Origin: a bacterium
GTDB taxonomy: Bacteria; Actinomycetota; Acidimicrobiia; Spongiisociales; UBA5794
Reading direction: 5' to 3'
Assembly: GCA_024226255.1 (NCBI GenBank)
Contig: JAAELU010000359.1
Coordinates: 1 to 59,253 of the forward strand
DNA length: 59,253 nt
Below, piece after piece: positions 42,491-51,674 of this stretch (its first letter is position 1; each line of letters starts with the position of its first letter). The notes below the pieces were generated by a model that saw only the letters and a program-made list of their open reading frames with translations, made no database searches and was not told the DNA's origin. Position numbers and translations under genes: made by a program.

Positions 42491-43353
42491 TGCTCCTCGA
42501 ACCCCAACTCCGGGCCCGTCTCGAACGTTTGGCTTTGGCTAACCGTACGAGACTGCGCGGTGTCTGGGGAGGCCGCCATCGCTCCACCCGATTGGGAGAG
42601 AGCCTCGACTTCGCCGACTACCGGGAATACAACCCTGGCGACGACTACCGGCGGATCGACTACAACCTGTGGGCCCGTCTTGGCGTCGTCCTCATCAGGC
42701 TCTTTGAGGCCGAGGACGAAATGCCCCTCCAAATAGTCATCGACAACAGTCGCTCCATGGACTTCGGAGACAAGTTTCCGGCTGCGCAACAGCTGACCGC
42801 CATGGTGACGTACATGGCGCTGATCTCGGGGGAGCGGATTCGGCTCGCCACAGTTCCTGAGCCGGGTAGCAGCGGGTTGGTTGGCCCGTGGGCTCGGCAC
42901 GTTTCGGCATGGCCGAAGATGGAGACCTGGCTCGAAGATCTCGATCCTGATGGGGGCACCGACCTCGTTGCCGCTTCGCGCATCGTTGCGAGCACAGTCT
43001 CCCGAGGTCCCATCGTGCTTGTGTCTGACCTTCTCCAACCCGGTTGGCAGCAAGCGATCGACCTCTTTGGCACCGCCCGTGGCGGCGTGGTCCTCCATGT
43101 TCTCAGTCCCGCAGAACTCGACCCGGACCTGACCGGTGACCTGACCCTGCGGGACATTGAAACCAGGTCAGAGGTTCCCGTTTCGATGAGTGGCGATGCG
43201 GTGGAGCGTTACAAGGCTCGAGTCCAGGGATTTGCTGGTGAGGCCTCTCGGCGCTGCCGGCGGGTCGGCCTCGATTACGTGCTGGCGACGGCCGACACCG
43301 AAGTCCTCGACCGTACCCTTCGGCAGCTGGTGGCGGGAGGCACCGTCAGATGA
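42490..43353 (+). CDS. DUF58 protein (vWA-like partner of MoxR)
   Basis: 287 aa; its ATG shares one base with the preceding TGA. Family signature DYREYNPGDDYRRIDYNLWA at ~45-64. A von Willebrand A-like domain follows with a MIDAS-like VIDNSRSMDFGDK (Asp-x-Ser-x-Ser), then GGTDL as the third MIDAS element. DUF58 proteins are the most regular partner of MoxR ATPases. No membrane segment here, so cytoplasmic. Overlaps the next gene by 4 bp. Confidence 0.95.
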   Translation: MLLEPQLRARLERLALANRTRLRGVWGGRHRSTRLGESLDFADYREYNPGDDYRRIDYNLWARLGVVLIRLFEAEDEMPLQIVIDNSRSMDFGDKFPAAQQLTAMVTYMALISGERIRLATVPEPGSSGLVGPWARHVSAWPKMETWLEDLDPDGGTDLVAASRIVASTVSRGPIVLVSDLLQPGWQQAIDLFGTARGGVVLHVLSPAELDPDLTGDLTLRDIETRSEVPVSMSGDAVERYKARVQGFAGEASRRCRRVGLDYVLATADTEVLDRTLRQLVAGGTVR

Positions 43354-45164
43354 GTTTCCTGGCGCCCGGCGCCTTGGGCCTGATGGCGCTGTCGATACCG
43401 CTGATCGTGCTGTACATGCTGCGATCGCGTCGACAACGGTTCGAGGTTCCAAGCGTGCTGCTGTGGTCCGGCGAAGAGCAATTCGTGTCTGCTGCTCTGC
43501 CGTGGCAACGCCTCAAGATCACTGGAGTTCTGCTGCTCCAGTTGCTCACGCTCATTGGATTCGCAGTCCTCTTGGGACGCCCCTTTTTTCGCGAGCAGAC
43601 ATTGCTCGGTCCGCACACCGTGCTGATAGTCGACTCGTCGGGTTCGATGGCGACAGCAGGACGTCTCGACGACGCCTTGGGCCAGGCGCGCAGCTTGGCT
43701 AGCGATGCCAGCGAGGCGCAATTGATTTCGGTGGTGGAGGCCGGAGCCCAATCCCGTGTCCTCGTGGCGTTCTCCCGGGAACCTGATGATGTGTTGGCGG
43801 CAATCGACTCGATCGCGCCGGGCGGCACAACTGAGGATTTGGCAGGAGCCCTGCGCTTGGCTCGCGGACTGGCCACTCCCGATCGACCGACCACGCTCCT
43901 GATCCTGTCCGACGGGGGTATCGCCGGAGCCATCGAGGAGCCGGTGGCCAATGCGCAACACGTGCTGTTCGACTCCCGCGGCGACAACTTGGCAATCACC
44001 GGCTTCGGGACCGGCGTGCCCGGCGAGGGAGCGACCCGGCTATTTCTCGAGGTGACCAACTTCTCGGTCGGACCGGAGTCGGTCACAGCAAGATTGCTCG
44101 TGGATGGGCTCGAGGTGGGATCCGAAGCTTTTGATCTAGACGCCGGTGAACGTAGCCAGAGGATCGTGGCAGTCGATGCCGGCGCCGGCCAGGCAGTCTC
44201 AGCCGTGCTGGGGGGCCAAAACGACGCCAATCCGCTCGATGACAGCGCCAGTTTGGTGTTGTCGGCCGGAACCGATCTAACCGTGACCATCACCGGAGAT
44301 GGATCGCCATTTCTTGGGGCGCTTGTCGAATCTGTTCCCGGACTGCGGCCCGCTGCGGGCGCTCCGCCGGATGTGCTCATCGTCGACGGTGGCGATGCCG
44401 GGATCGTCGACCGGCCGGCCTGGATCATTGCTCCGGAGACGCCGCCCCCGGGGATAACGGTCGTCGGGAGACTCGAGTCGCCCATCGTCAGCTACCAGCG
44501 CCCCGGAGAGCCGATTCTCGATGGCCTCGATCTGTCGGAGTTGGCGATCGCCGAAGCCGACATCGTTGACGCGCTCGGTTGGCTCCCGATTGTGCGCGCC
44601 GGTGAGATTCCGCTCGTCCTCATGGGTGAGGTAGCCGGCCACCGGGCGCTGTACTTCACGTTCGATATTGTCCGCTCCAACCTGCCGGTGCAGGTGACGT
44701 TCCCGATACTGGGAGCGCGCATTCTTGACTGGCTGGGCGGAAATCGGGTGGCTGCAACATCAACCGCTCCCGCCGGAACCGCGATCGGCCTCACGCCGCC
44801 GGCCGGCGGCACTTCGCTCGTCACTGTGCCCTCAGGACAGCAGATGACCCTCAGCGCAGAGGCGACAACTTTCACGGGAACCGCCAGCCCCGGTGTCTAT
44901 AGGGTCGACTATCTCGATCAGGACGGGGCTGCCGCCGGATCGGCCGTGGCGGCGCGTCAGTTCGTGGCGACCGAGTCGACCGGCGACGCCAGGCAGATAT
45001 CCACGACGCTCGACGACACCGCGACGGAGGCTGAAGGGACCCTCTTGCGAGAGTGGGCTCCGCTGATCCTTGCGATACTGCTCGGAGTCGTCCTCATCGA
45101 GTGGTGGGTCGCATTTGGTCGGCCGCTGCCGCGAGGGCGCCGCCGAGCGGAGGTGGCATCGTGA
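43350..45164 (+). CDS. BatA-like membrane protein with von Willebrand A domain (vWA 1)
   Basis: 604 aa. N-terminal BatA unit: GALGLMALSIPLIVLYMLRSRR then LPWQRLKITGVLLLQLLTLIGFAVLLGRPF, two membrane helices. vWA domain at ~90-230 with MIDAS IVDSSGSM and GGTTEDLAGAL. A central beta-rich region follows, and a C-terminal membrane helix (~568-590: WAPLILAILLGVVLIEWWVAFGRP). Overlaps the next vWA gene by 4 bp. Likely an envelope-located partner for the MoxR/DUF58 pair. Confidence 0.92.
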   Translation: MSFLAPGALGLMALSIPLIVLYMLRSRRQRFEVPSVLLWSGEEQFVSAALPWQRLKITGVLLLQLLTLIGFAVLLGRPFFREQTLLGPHTVLIVDSSGSMATAGRLDDALGQARSLASDASEAQLISVVEAGAQSRVLVAFSREPDDVLAAIDSIAPGGTTEDLAGALRLARGLATPDRPTTLLILSDGGIAGAIEEPVANAQHVLFDSRGDNLAITGFGTGVPGEGATRLFLEVTNFSVGPESVTARLLVDGLEVGSEAFDLDAGERSQRIVAVDAGAGQAVSAVLGGQNDANPLDDSASLVLSAGTDLTVTITGDGSPFLGALVESVPGLRPAAGAPPDVLIVDGGDAGIVDRPAWIIAPETPPPGITVVGRLESPIVSYQRPGEPILDGLDLSELAIAEADIVDALGWLPIVRAGEIPLVLMGEVAGHRALYFTFDIVRSNLPVQVTFPILGARILDWLGGNRVAATSTAPAGTAIGLTPPAGGTSLVTVPSGQQMTLSAEATTFTGTASPGVYRVDYLDQDGAAAGSAVAARQFVATESTGDARQISTTLDDTATEAEGTLLREWAPLILAILLGVVLIEWWVAFGRPLPRGRRRAEVAS

Positions 45165-47896
45165 GCCTCCTCCAACCCTGGTGGCTGCTGGCCCTGCCTC
45201 CGGTCCTGGCGATCGTGTACGTGGTGGCTCGCTCTGGAAGGCGCATCGTCCCGGTCAAACAGCAGAGTGTGGCCGTGTGGCTGCGGCTGCTCGGTGTCAC
45301 CTTGCTCGTCTTGGCGCTGGCGCAGCCGATGCTCATCCGTGGTTCCTCCGATCGCACCGTGTTGTTCCTGCTCGATCGATCCTCATCTGTAACCGGTGAC
45401 GCCCGTGCGCAACAGGAGGCGTACATCATCGCCGCGCTCGAGGTCGCAGGCAGTGAGGACTCCGCGGCGGTGGCCGTATTCGGAAAGGAACTGCGCCTCG
45501 ACACCGCGCTGTCCGACAACCCTGCATTCGATGAGGTGCGAACCATCGTCGACTCCAGTTCGACGGATTTGGCAGCAGCTCTGCGTGGCGCCGCCGCGGT
45601 ACTCCCAACGCAGGGCTCGCGGCGCATCGTGGTTCTGACTGATGCCGTTGAGACGGTCGGCAATGCCCGGGTGGCCGCCGCTGAACTGGCTGATCAGGGC
45701 ATTGCTGTTGACGTCGTGCAACTCGACACCGGCCGGGCTTCGGACGCCCTGGTAACACGGGTCGACGCTCCTGTGGTTGTGCGCGAGGGCGAAGCGGTTC
45801 CGGTGAGAGTCAGTGTCCAGGCGACGGCGCCTGGTCCGGCCACCGTCGTCGTTACTGCCGGTGGAGAGACGTACACCGTCGAGACCGAGCTGACGGTGGG
45901 CAACAACTTGGTCGACGTTGAGATTCCGGCCGGAGCGACCGGGGCGTTGCCCATCAGGGCAGAGGTTGTCGCCGGGTTCGATGCGGTCGCCGAGAACAAT
46001 GTGAGCGAAGTGATTGTGGAGGTGCTCGGAGCCGCCCACGTTGCCATCGTCGAGGGCACGATTGGCGACGGAGCCGAGTTGGCCCGGGCCCTCGAGGCAG
46101 GCGACATGATGGCGACAACGCTGGCGGCCATTCCCTCTTCCGCCGAATTGCTCAACTACGACGCGGTTGTCCTGGTGAATGTTCCGGCTCCAGCCGACAT
46201 TCAGGCCGATGATCTCGCATCTTTCGTCGAGGATCTGGGGCGCGGCCTACTCGTCATCGGCGGTGATAACGCGTACGGCCTCGGCGGCTACGTCTCCACA
46301 GCCCTGGAGCGAATCCTCCCCGTCACGAGCAACCCCGATGACTTGATCCGTCGCCAGCCCGTCGCAGAGGTCCTGGTCATCGACACCTCGGGGAGCATGG
46401 CGGACTGTCACTGCGGCGACGGCGGCGAACATGATCCGTCCCAGCAAGGCGGCGTCAGCAAAACCGATATCTCGAGGGCCGGTGCCGGGTTGGCAATCTC
46501 GGCGCTGCAGGACTCGGATCGGGTTGGTGTCCTGGCATTCACTTCGGGCACCCGTTGGGCTCTGCCGCTCGGAACCAAGCCGGACGAAGCATCCATCGCC
46601 ACGGCGCTGGGGACTCTCACCCCTCAGGGCGACACGGAGATCACCCCGGCTCTGCGCGAGGCACTGGACTCGCTGAAGGACGCTCCTGAAGAGATTCGCC
46701 ATATCGTCCTCTTCACCGATGGCTGGGGTAACGACACGAACCTGCTGTCTGTGAGCCAAGAGATCGCCGATGCCGGCATAACGTTGTCGGTCCTGGGCAC
46801 CGGTGAGGGCAGCGGCGAAACACTCCGCCGCGCCGCCGCCATTGGGGGAGGTCAGTTCTATCCCGGGCGCGATCTGCAGGCCATTCCTGACATCTTTATC
46901 GAGGAGACTCTGCGGGTGTCGCGTCCTCTCATAGCTGAGGGTGCGTTTCTACCGGCGATTGGCGCCGCCTCCCAGGTGACCATTGGGCTGACCGCAACGC
47001 CGGCACTGCGCGGCTACGTGTTGACCAAGGCCAAGCCCACCGCCGCGGTTCCCCTCGAAGTCGGTCCCGGTGATCCGCTCTTTGCAACGTGGCAGCGTGG
47101 CCTCGGCCGGTCGGCGGCGTGGACGTCGGATGCCACGGTTCGGTGGTCAGCCGATTGGGTGGAGTGGGACGGGTTCGTCGACTTCTGGGGCCGTATGGTC
47201 TCGGACGTCCTACCTCCGGGTCGCGACACTCCGCCCTCCGTCAGGCTCGATGGTGGTGCCCTGGAGATCGAATACCAGGCCGCCGTTCCGCTTGATGCGA
47301 TCGCCATCGCCACCATCCGTGATACCGACGGGAGTGTGACAATGCAGCCCATGCAGCGTGTCGACGAGACGACATTCAATACTCGGGTTCCGGTCGGGGC
47401 CGCCGGTGCCTATTGGGTGGCGGTGCAAGTCGAAGACGCCAGCGGCACCATTGCCTCAGGTAGCGGGGGAGTGGTTGCAGGGTACGCCGACGAATTCGCC
47501 TTCCGCGATCCCGATCCAGCTCTCGCCGAAGACATTGCCACGGCCACGTCAGGCCGAGTCGATCCGCCGGCGGCGTCCGCCTTTGAGCTGGCTCCGTCGC
47601 GAGGCGATGCCGCCAGTCCGCTGTGGCCGTGGCTGGCTGCCGCAGCCCTGGCGCTGTTCATGATTGACGTGGCCCTGCGTCGCCTGGTGGTCGCCCGAGG
47701 CGACTTCCAAGTCTGGCGAGAGGCGGTGCGGCCCCAGGCCAAGCCGACGATGACCGCGCTCGACACCAGCGAACCGCCGCCGGCGGCTGGGATGGACGAG
47801 GCTCCCGAGCAATCCGCGGCCCCTGTGGCACGTCGCGAGGCGCTTCCCGAAGAGGAGACACTCGCCCAGCTTCTCAAGCGCAAACGCCAGCAGTGA
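45161..47896 (+). CDS. Large membrane vWA protein with GATase-like domain and Cys/His insertion in the MIDAS loop
   Basis: 911 aa from GTG 45161. Two N-terminal helices (LLQPWWLLALPPVLAIVYVV; LLGVTLLVLALAQPML), a first vWA-like domain (FLLDRSSSVTGDAR), a beta domain, and a class-I amidotransferase-like segment (DLGRGLLVIGGDNAYGLGGYV). A second vWA domain follows with MIDAS VIDTSGSMADCHCGDGGEHD, where ~20 residues rich in Cys, His and Asp follow the motif. A beta-rich region and a last membrane helix (~826-845) then lead to a charged tail. Last gene of the operon. The insertion may bind metal. Confidence 0.88.
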   Translation: MSLLQPWWLLALPPVLAIVYVVARSGRRIVPVKQQSVAVWLRLLGVTLLVLALAQPMLIRGSSDRTVLFLLDRSSSVTGDARAQQEAYIIAALEVAGSEDSAAVAVFGKELRLDTALSDNPAFDEVRTIVDSSSTDLAAALRGAAAVLPTQGSRRIVVLTDAVETVGNARVAAAELADQGIAVDVVQLDTGRASDALVTRVDAPVVVREGEAVPVRVSVQATAPGPATVVVTAGGETYTVETELTVGNNLVDVEIPAGATGALPIRAEVVAGFDAVAENNVSEVIVEVLGAAHVAIVEGTIGDGAELARALEAGDMMATTLAAIPSSAELLNYDAVVLVNVPAPADIQADDLASFVEDLGRGLLVIGGDNAYGLGGYVSTALERILPVTSNPDDLIRRQPVAEVLVIDTSGSMADCHCGDGGEHDPSQQGGVSKTDISRAGAGLAISALQDSDRVGVLAFTSGTRWALPLGTKPDEASIATALGTLTPQGDTEITPALREALDSLKDAPEEIRHIVLFTDGWGNDTNLLSVSQEIADAGITLSVLGTGEGSGETLRRAAAIGGGQFYPGRDLQAIPDIFIEETLRVSRPLIAEGAFLPAIGAASQVTIGLTATPALRGYVLTKAKPTAAVPLEVGPGDPLFATWQRGLGRSAAWTSDATVRWSADWVEWDGFVDFWGRMVSDVLPPGRDTPPSVRLDGGALEIEYQAAVPLDAIAIATIRDTDGSVTMQPMQRVDETTFNTRVPVGAAGAYWVAVQVEDASGTIASGSGGVVAGYADEFAFRDPDPALAEDIATATSGRVDPPAASAFELAPSRGDAASPLWPWLAAAALALFMIDVALRRLVVARGDFQVWREAVRPQAKPTMTALDTSEPPPAAGMDEAPEQSAAPVARREALPEEETLAQLLKRKRQQ

Positions 47897-47914
47897 AGCA
47901 ACACTTGTGACATA

Positions 47915-48625
47915 TCACGTATCAACGCGAGTTCCACCGGTGGTTGCAGTGGCCCGGCGCCAGATCACAAGCAATGCCCCGATCGCGCCCAACAATCCAG
48001 TGAGGTACCACCACACGGGGCCGCCGCCCAGGCTGGGGCGTAGTGGTTCCGTTGCCAGGCGGACCGCCGACGCCAGGCCTAGTGCGGTTGCGGCGGCGAC
48101 GCCCGGAGGTAGCGGTCGTTTGCGCCGAAGAGCCAATGCCGCAGCGGCCATCAGCAGAATCGCCGCCGCGTAGAGCTCAATCGGATGGCGGCCGACCGAG
48201 CTACCCGACTGCGTCATTGCCCACGGGAGGTCACTTGCTGTTCCCAAGCAAGCGTCGCGTGCCAGGCAACCAAGGTGCCATCCACCCAGGCTCGCGAGTG
48301 AGGCCACGGCCAACGCGTCGGCGACGGCGATGATCTCGCCACGAGCTACGAATGCGATTGTGAGCAGAGCGGCAACCGTGGCAGGTCCCGTGGCCACCCC
48401 GCCTCGCACGATCAAGATGTCCGCGAGGTTTGTGAGCGGGTTCACCCCGCTGGCCACCATCGATACGAGCCGGCCAACGAAGATCCCGGCGATCGCCGCC
48501 GTCAGCAGTACCTCCTGCAAGTCGCTGGCACAGTCGACTGCGTTGCCTCGCGCCGCTTCCCATCGCAAGGCAATAGAGCCGGCGACGAAGGCAATTGCGA
48601 CGGCAAAAAGCAGCGTGAACTCCAC
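47915..48625 (-). CDS. Lgt-like (prolipoprotein diacylglyceryl transferase family) membrane protein
   Basis: 236 aa, about seven membrane helices. Lgt features are present but weak: GRLVSMVASG, RGGVATGPATVA, CLARDACLG region, SVGRHPIELYAA (the HPxQLYE motif in changed form) and a C-terminal WWYLTGLLGAIG. The essential-Arg loops of true Lgt are not all clear, so it may be a divergent paralogue of another function. Last in the histidine operon, adjacent to the TlpA gene (start 1 bp after its stop). Confidence 0.72.
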   Translation of the reverse strand: MEFTLLFAVAIAFVAGSIALRWEAARGNAVDCASDLQEVLLTAAIAGIFVGRLVSMVASGVNPLTNLADILIVRGGVATGPATVAALLTIAFVARGEIIAVADALAVASLASLGGWHLGCLARDACLGTASDLPWAMTQSGSSVGRHPIELYAAAILLMAAAALALRRKRPLPPGVAAATALGLASAVRLATEPLRPSLGGGPVWWYLTGLLGAIGALLVIWRRATATTGGTRVDT

Positions 48626-49120
48626 CTAGCCCGCCGTCTGCAACAGCTCGTCGATTGCAAGAGCCAGAGTCCGCTCATCGATGACACCGAAGTGCACGGT
48701 GGAGACCGCGCCCTCCCCGTCGACAAAGAACGTCAACGGAACCCCCGAGGTCCCTCCGAAGTCGATGACGACGTCGCCGTCACGATCGAAGAGGTGCGTG
48801 ATCGGGGCATCCGCCAGGAACTCCGCGATGAAGCCCTTGGCGTTCGGTTGGCTGTCACGCGTATTGAGGCCGATGAAATTGATCGATCCCTCGAATTGGG
48901 AAGCCGCGGTTGCCAACAACGGTGCCTCGGAACGACACGGACCGCACCACGACGCCCAGACGTTCACCACCGCAGGGAGCCCAGCTGCCTGTATCGAAAC
49001 GGTCAGCTCTGCCGTAGAGGCCGGCGGCAGGTCTGCGATGTCGCTGGTGTCGGTGGTGCTGCCGCCGCATGCGGCGACAGCAGTCAAGAGCATCGCCGTG
49101 GCGGCGATTCGTAGTCTCAT
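48626..49120 (-). CDS. TlpA-like thioredoxin-fold lipoprotein
   Basis: 164 aa. Signal peptide with lipobox AVAACG (Cys19). Thioredoxin-like fold: VVNVWASWCGPCRSEAPLL (WCGPC), the middle INFIGLNTRD, and cis-Pro strand SGVPLTFFVDGEG. Reduces or oxidises exported disulfides, as in cytochrome c maturation or surface-protein repair. Overlaps hisIE by 4 bp, so it is translated with the histidine operon. Its ordinary WCGPC contrasts with the TGA-containing homologue at 35010-35633. Confidence 0.93.
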   Translation of the reverse strand: MRLRIAATAMLLTAVAACGGSTTDTSDIADLPPASTAELTVSIQAAGLPAVVNVWASWCGPCRSEAPLLATAASQFEGSINFIGLNTRDSQPNAKGFIAEFLADAPITHLFDRDGDVVIDFGGTSGVPLTFFVDGEGAVSTVHFGVIDERTLALAIDELLQTAG

Positions 49121-49737
49121 GATCTCCGATCGAGAGCGTCGAGGACACCGCGGGGTGACTCTTCGCGTTCCGCGAGCAGGACGAGGAGATGGTAGAGCAG
49201 ATCTGCAGCTTCCTCGGCAAGCTCGCCCTGGTCAGAACCGGCTGCGTGGTCCTTGGCGGCGAGCAGAACTTCGGTGGCTTCCTCTGTCAGCTTGCGGCCT
49301 GCGGCGTTGACACCCCCGGCTACGAGCTGTGCTGTGTAGGAGCCTTCCGGACGCGTTGCAGCTCGATCCGCGATGACTTTCCACAATCGTTCGAGCCGAT
49401 CGAATCCAACACTGTCCCCGCTTGTGTCGAAGCACGAAGGGGCACCGGTGTGACAGGTTGGGCCGCTCGGCGTGGCTCGGACAAGCAGGGCGTCGTCATC
49501 ACAGTCGATCGAGATGTCCACCAGGCGTAGAAGATTGCCGCTGGTGGAGCCCTTCTGCCACAGTTCTCGGCGGCTCCGGCTCCAGAATGTCACCAGAGAG
49601 TCGCGCAGCGTATGGCGAAGGCTTTCCTCATTCATGTACCCGAGCATGAGTACCGTTCCGGTCCGGTCGTCCTGGACAATCGCCGGGACCAAGCCCTCTT
49701 CGTCGAAACTCACGGCACTGGGATCAAAGACGGTCAC
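49117..49737 (-). CDS. hisIE: Bifunctional phosphoribosyl-AMP cyclohydrolase / phosphoribosyl-ATP pyrophosphatase
   Basis: 206 aa, HisI first (1-~105) and HisE second (~115-206). His[12 protein letters not shown], the zinc/metal stretch [10 protein letters not shown] and CHTGAPSCF. HisE: the helical [15 protein letters not shown]...[16 protein letters not shown] with its Glu-rich metal site. Performs steps two and three of histidine synthesis. Overlaps hisF by 4 bp and tlpA by 4 bp. Confidence 0.96.
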   Translation of the reverse strand: MTVFDPSAVSFDEEGLVPAIVQDDRTGTVLMLGYMNEESLRHTLRDSLVTFWSRSRRELWQKGSTSGNLLRLVDISIDCDDDALLVRATPSGPTCHTGAPSCFDTSGDSVGFDRLERLWKVIADRAATRPEGSYTAQLVAGGVNAAGRKLTEEATEVLLAAKDHAAGSDQGELAEEAADLLYHLLVLLAEREESPRGVLDALDRRS

Positions 49738-50489
49738 TGCCGCACCGCCACGCCGGCCGCCGCCAGTCCCGACTTGAGCGTCGCCACTGTGATTTCGTCG
49801 CGGTGGAATATCGAGGCCGCGAGGACAGCATCAGCGCCGGCCTCATCGAACGCTGCCACGCAGTCCGGGATCGATCCGGCGCCTCCGGAGGCGATTACCG
49901 GAACCTGAACCACCGCCTTGATGGCTCGGAGGAGGCGGAGGTCGTATCCGTCATAAGTGCCGTCCCGGTCCATCGAGGTGACCAGGAGCTCCCCGGCGCC
50001 ACGCTGGGCCCCGTCGGATGCCCAGGCGACCGCGTCGCGGCCTGTCGGGGTACGGCCCCCATGGCTGTATACCTCCCAACCAACGTCCGTTCTCTTGGCG
50101 TCGATGGCGAGGACCACGCACTGTTTGCCAAATGCAGCCGCGCAACGATCAATCAAGGTCGGATCCGCCAATGCCGCCGAATTGATTGCCACCTTGTCGG
50201 CTCCTGCCCGCAACGTCGCCCTCATGTCCTCGACCGTGCGGACTCCTCCCCCCACGGTGAGGGGGACAAAGACGTTCTGGGCGGCGCGGCGCACGACATC
50301 GAGCATGGTGGAGCGGCCGTCGCTGGAGGCCGTGATGTCTAAAAAACAGATCTCGTCTGCCCCTCCCTCGGCATACTTCTGTGCCAGCTCGATTGGGTCT
50401 CCCTCATCCGTGAGGTCGACGAACTGAACACCCTTGACGACGCGCCCTGCAGTGACGTCCAGGCACGGGATGACCCGCTTACGCAGCAC
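49734..50489 (-). CDS. hisF: Imidazole glycerol phosphate synthase, cyclase subunit
   Basis: 251 aa from GTG 50489, picked because the protein then starts [12 protein letters not shown] as in the family; longer extensions have no similarity. TIM barrel with catalytic Asp in CLDV and in LAIDAKR, phosphate loops [10 protein letters not shown] and [17 protein letters not shown]. Receives ammonia from HisH. Start overlaps the end of hisH by 11 bp. Confidence 0.96.
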   Translation of the reverse strand: MLRKRVIPCLDVTAGRVVKGVQFVDLTDEGDPIELAQKYAEGGADEICFLDITASSDGRSTMLDVVRRAAQNVFVPLTVGGGVRTVEDMRATLRAGADKVAINSAALADPTLIDRCAAAFGKQCVVLAIDAKRTDVGWEVYSHGGRTPTGRDAVAWASDGAQRGAGELLVTSMDRDGTYDGYDLRLLRAIKAVVQVPVIASGGAGSIPDCVAAFDEAGADAVLAASIFHRDEITVATLKSGLAAAGVAVRQ

Positions 50490-51093
50490 GGCGAGCCTCC
50501 GAGCACGATTGCACGAAGTTGTTGAGTACGGCAAGGCCGGCCTCGCCTGACCGCTCAGGGTGGAATTGCACCCCAACACGATTGCCGTGGCGAGCGGCTG
50601 CTACGAACTCGGAGCCGTATTCGGAGCGGCCGATGATGTCACCGAGCACGGCGGGAGCGGGTGCGTAGCTGTGGACGAAGTAGAACAGGTCGCTCGTGCC
50701 CAGTCCTTCAAAGATGGGATCGGCGGCAAGCTCCACATCGTTCCAGCCGATGTGGGGGAGCAGGGGAGCCTTGTCGAGCTTGATGACGCGCCCGGGGATC
50801 AACCCCAGGCATTGGGTGTCGTCTTCGGCCGATGTCTCGAAGAAGAGCTGCAGACCGACACAGATCCCTAGAAGGGGCCCCTCCCACTCTGAGATGGCGT
50901 TGACCAGGTCTTGGCGATGTAGTCGCGCCATTGCGGCCGCTGTGGTGCCGACACCTGGAAGCACGAGGCCGTCAGCTCCGGCAAACCCGCCGGCCTCAGT
51001 AACGACCGTCACCTCGGCGCCACTGCGCTCCAGGCCGCGGACAGCCGATACGAGGTTGCCGGCACCATGGTCCACAACTGCGATCCTCGTCAC
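50479..51093 (-). CDS. hisH: Imidazole glycerol phosphate synthase, glutaminase subunit
   Basis: 204 aa. Class I amidotransferase triad: nucleophile Cys in [13 protein letters not shown] (usual GICLG, here V), His in QFHPERSG and the Glu in the same motif. [10 protein letters not shown] and PHIGWND are typical. Supplies ammonia to HisF through the subunit interface. 4-bp overlap with hisB. Confidence 0.96.
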   Translation of the reverse strand: MTRIAVVDHGAGNLVSAVRGLERSGAEVTVVTEAGGFAGADGLVLPGVGTTAAAMARLHRQDLVNAISEWEGPLLGICVGLQLFFETSAEDDTQCLGLIPGRVIKLDKAPLLPHIGWNDVELAADPIFEGLGTSDLFYFVHSYAPAPAVLGDIIGRSEYGSEFVAAARHGNRVGVQFHPERSGEAGLAVLNNFVQSCSEARRAA

Positions 51094-51674
51094 ACGGATC
51101 CCTTGGTCGAAGGCACTCCATCGCGGCGCGGGTCGATGCTGACGGCACTCCGCAAGGCACGGGCCAATGCCTTGAACGCGGCCTCGGCGATGTGGTGATC
51201 GTTGGCGCCGGTAGCCTCGAGGTGCAGTGTCATTCCGCTGGTTCGCGCCAACGCTTCGAGGGCATGCGGAATCATCTGGGTTCCAAGTTGCCCAATCCGC
51301 TCGGTCGTGAATCCCAAATCGATAACCGCGTGAGGCCGGCCTCCAACGTCCACGGCGGCGCGTCCCACCGACTCGTCCATCGGTACGACTGCATCTCCAA
51401 AGCGTTGGATTCCAACACGATCGCCGAGAGCCTCGGCCAGCGCGGATCCCAAGACCAAGGCTGTGTCCTCGACGGTGTGATGCTCATCGACATGAAGATC
51501 GCCGGTCGTCTCCACCTCGAGATCGAACATGGCGTGATATGCGAACGACTCGAGCAGATGATCGAAGAAGCCCACACCTGTGTTGACGGCAGCTTTGCCG
51601 GAACCGTCGAGGTTCAGGCAAAGCTGCACCGATGTCTCCTTGGTCTCTCGTGAGACCGAAGCGATCCTGGTCAC
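51090..51674 (-). CDS. hisB: Imidazoleglycerol-phosphate dehydratase
   Basis: 194 aa, the monofunctional form with no histidinol-phosphatase domain. Metal-binding duplicated motifs DEHHTVEDTALVLG and NDHHIAEAAFKALA, plus GFFDHLLESFAYH and the C-terminal STKG. Sixth step of the pathway. Overlaps hisC and hisH by 4 bp each. No hisN or other phosphatase gene lies in this cluster, so the phosphatase is elsewhere. Confidence 0.97.
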   Translation of the reverse strand: MTRIASVSRETKETSVQLCLNLDGSGKAAVNTGVGFFDHLLESFAYHAMFDLEVETTGDLHVDEHHTVEDTALVLGSALAEALGDRVGIQRFGDAVVPMDESVGRAAVDVGGRPHAVIDLGFTTERIGQLGTQMIPHALEALARTSGMTLHLEATGANDHHIAEAAFKALARALRSAVSIDPRRDGVPSTKGSV

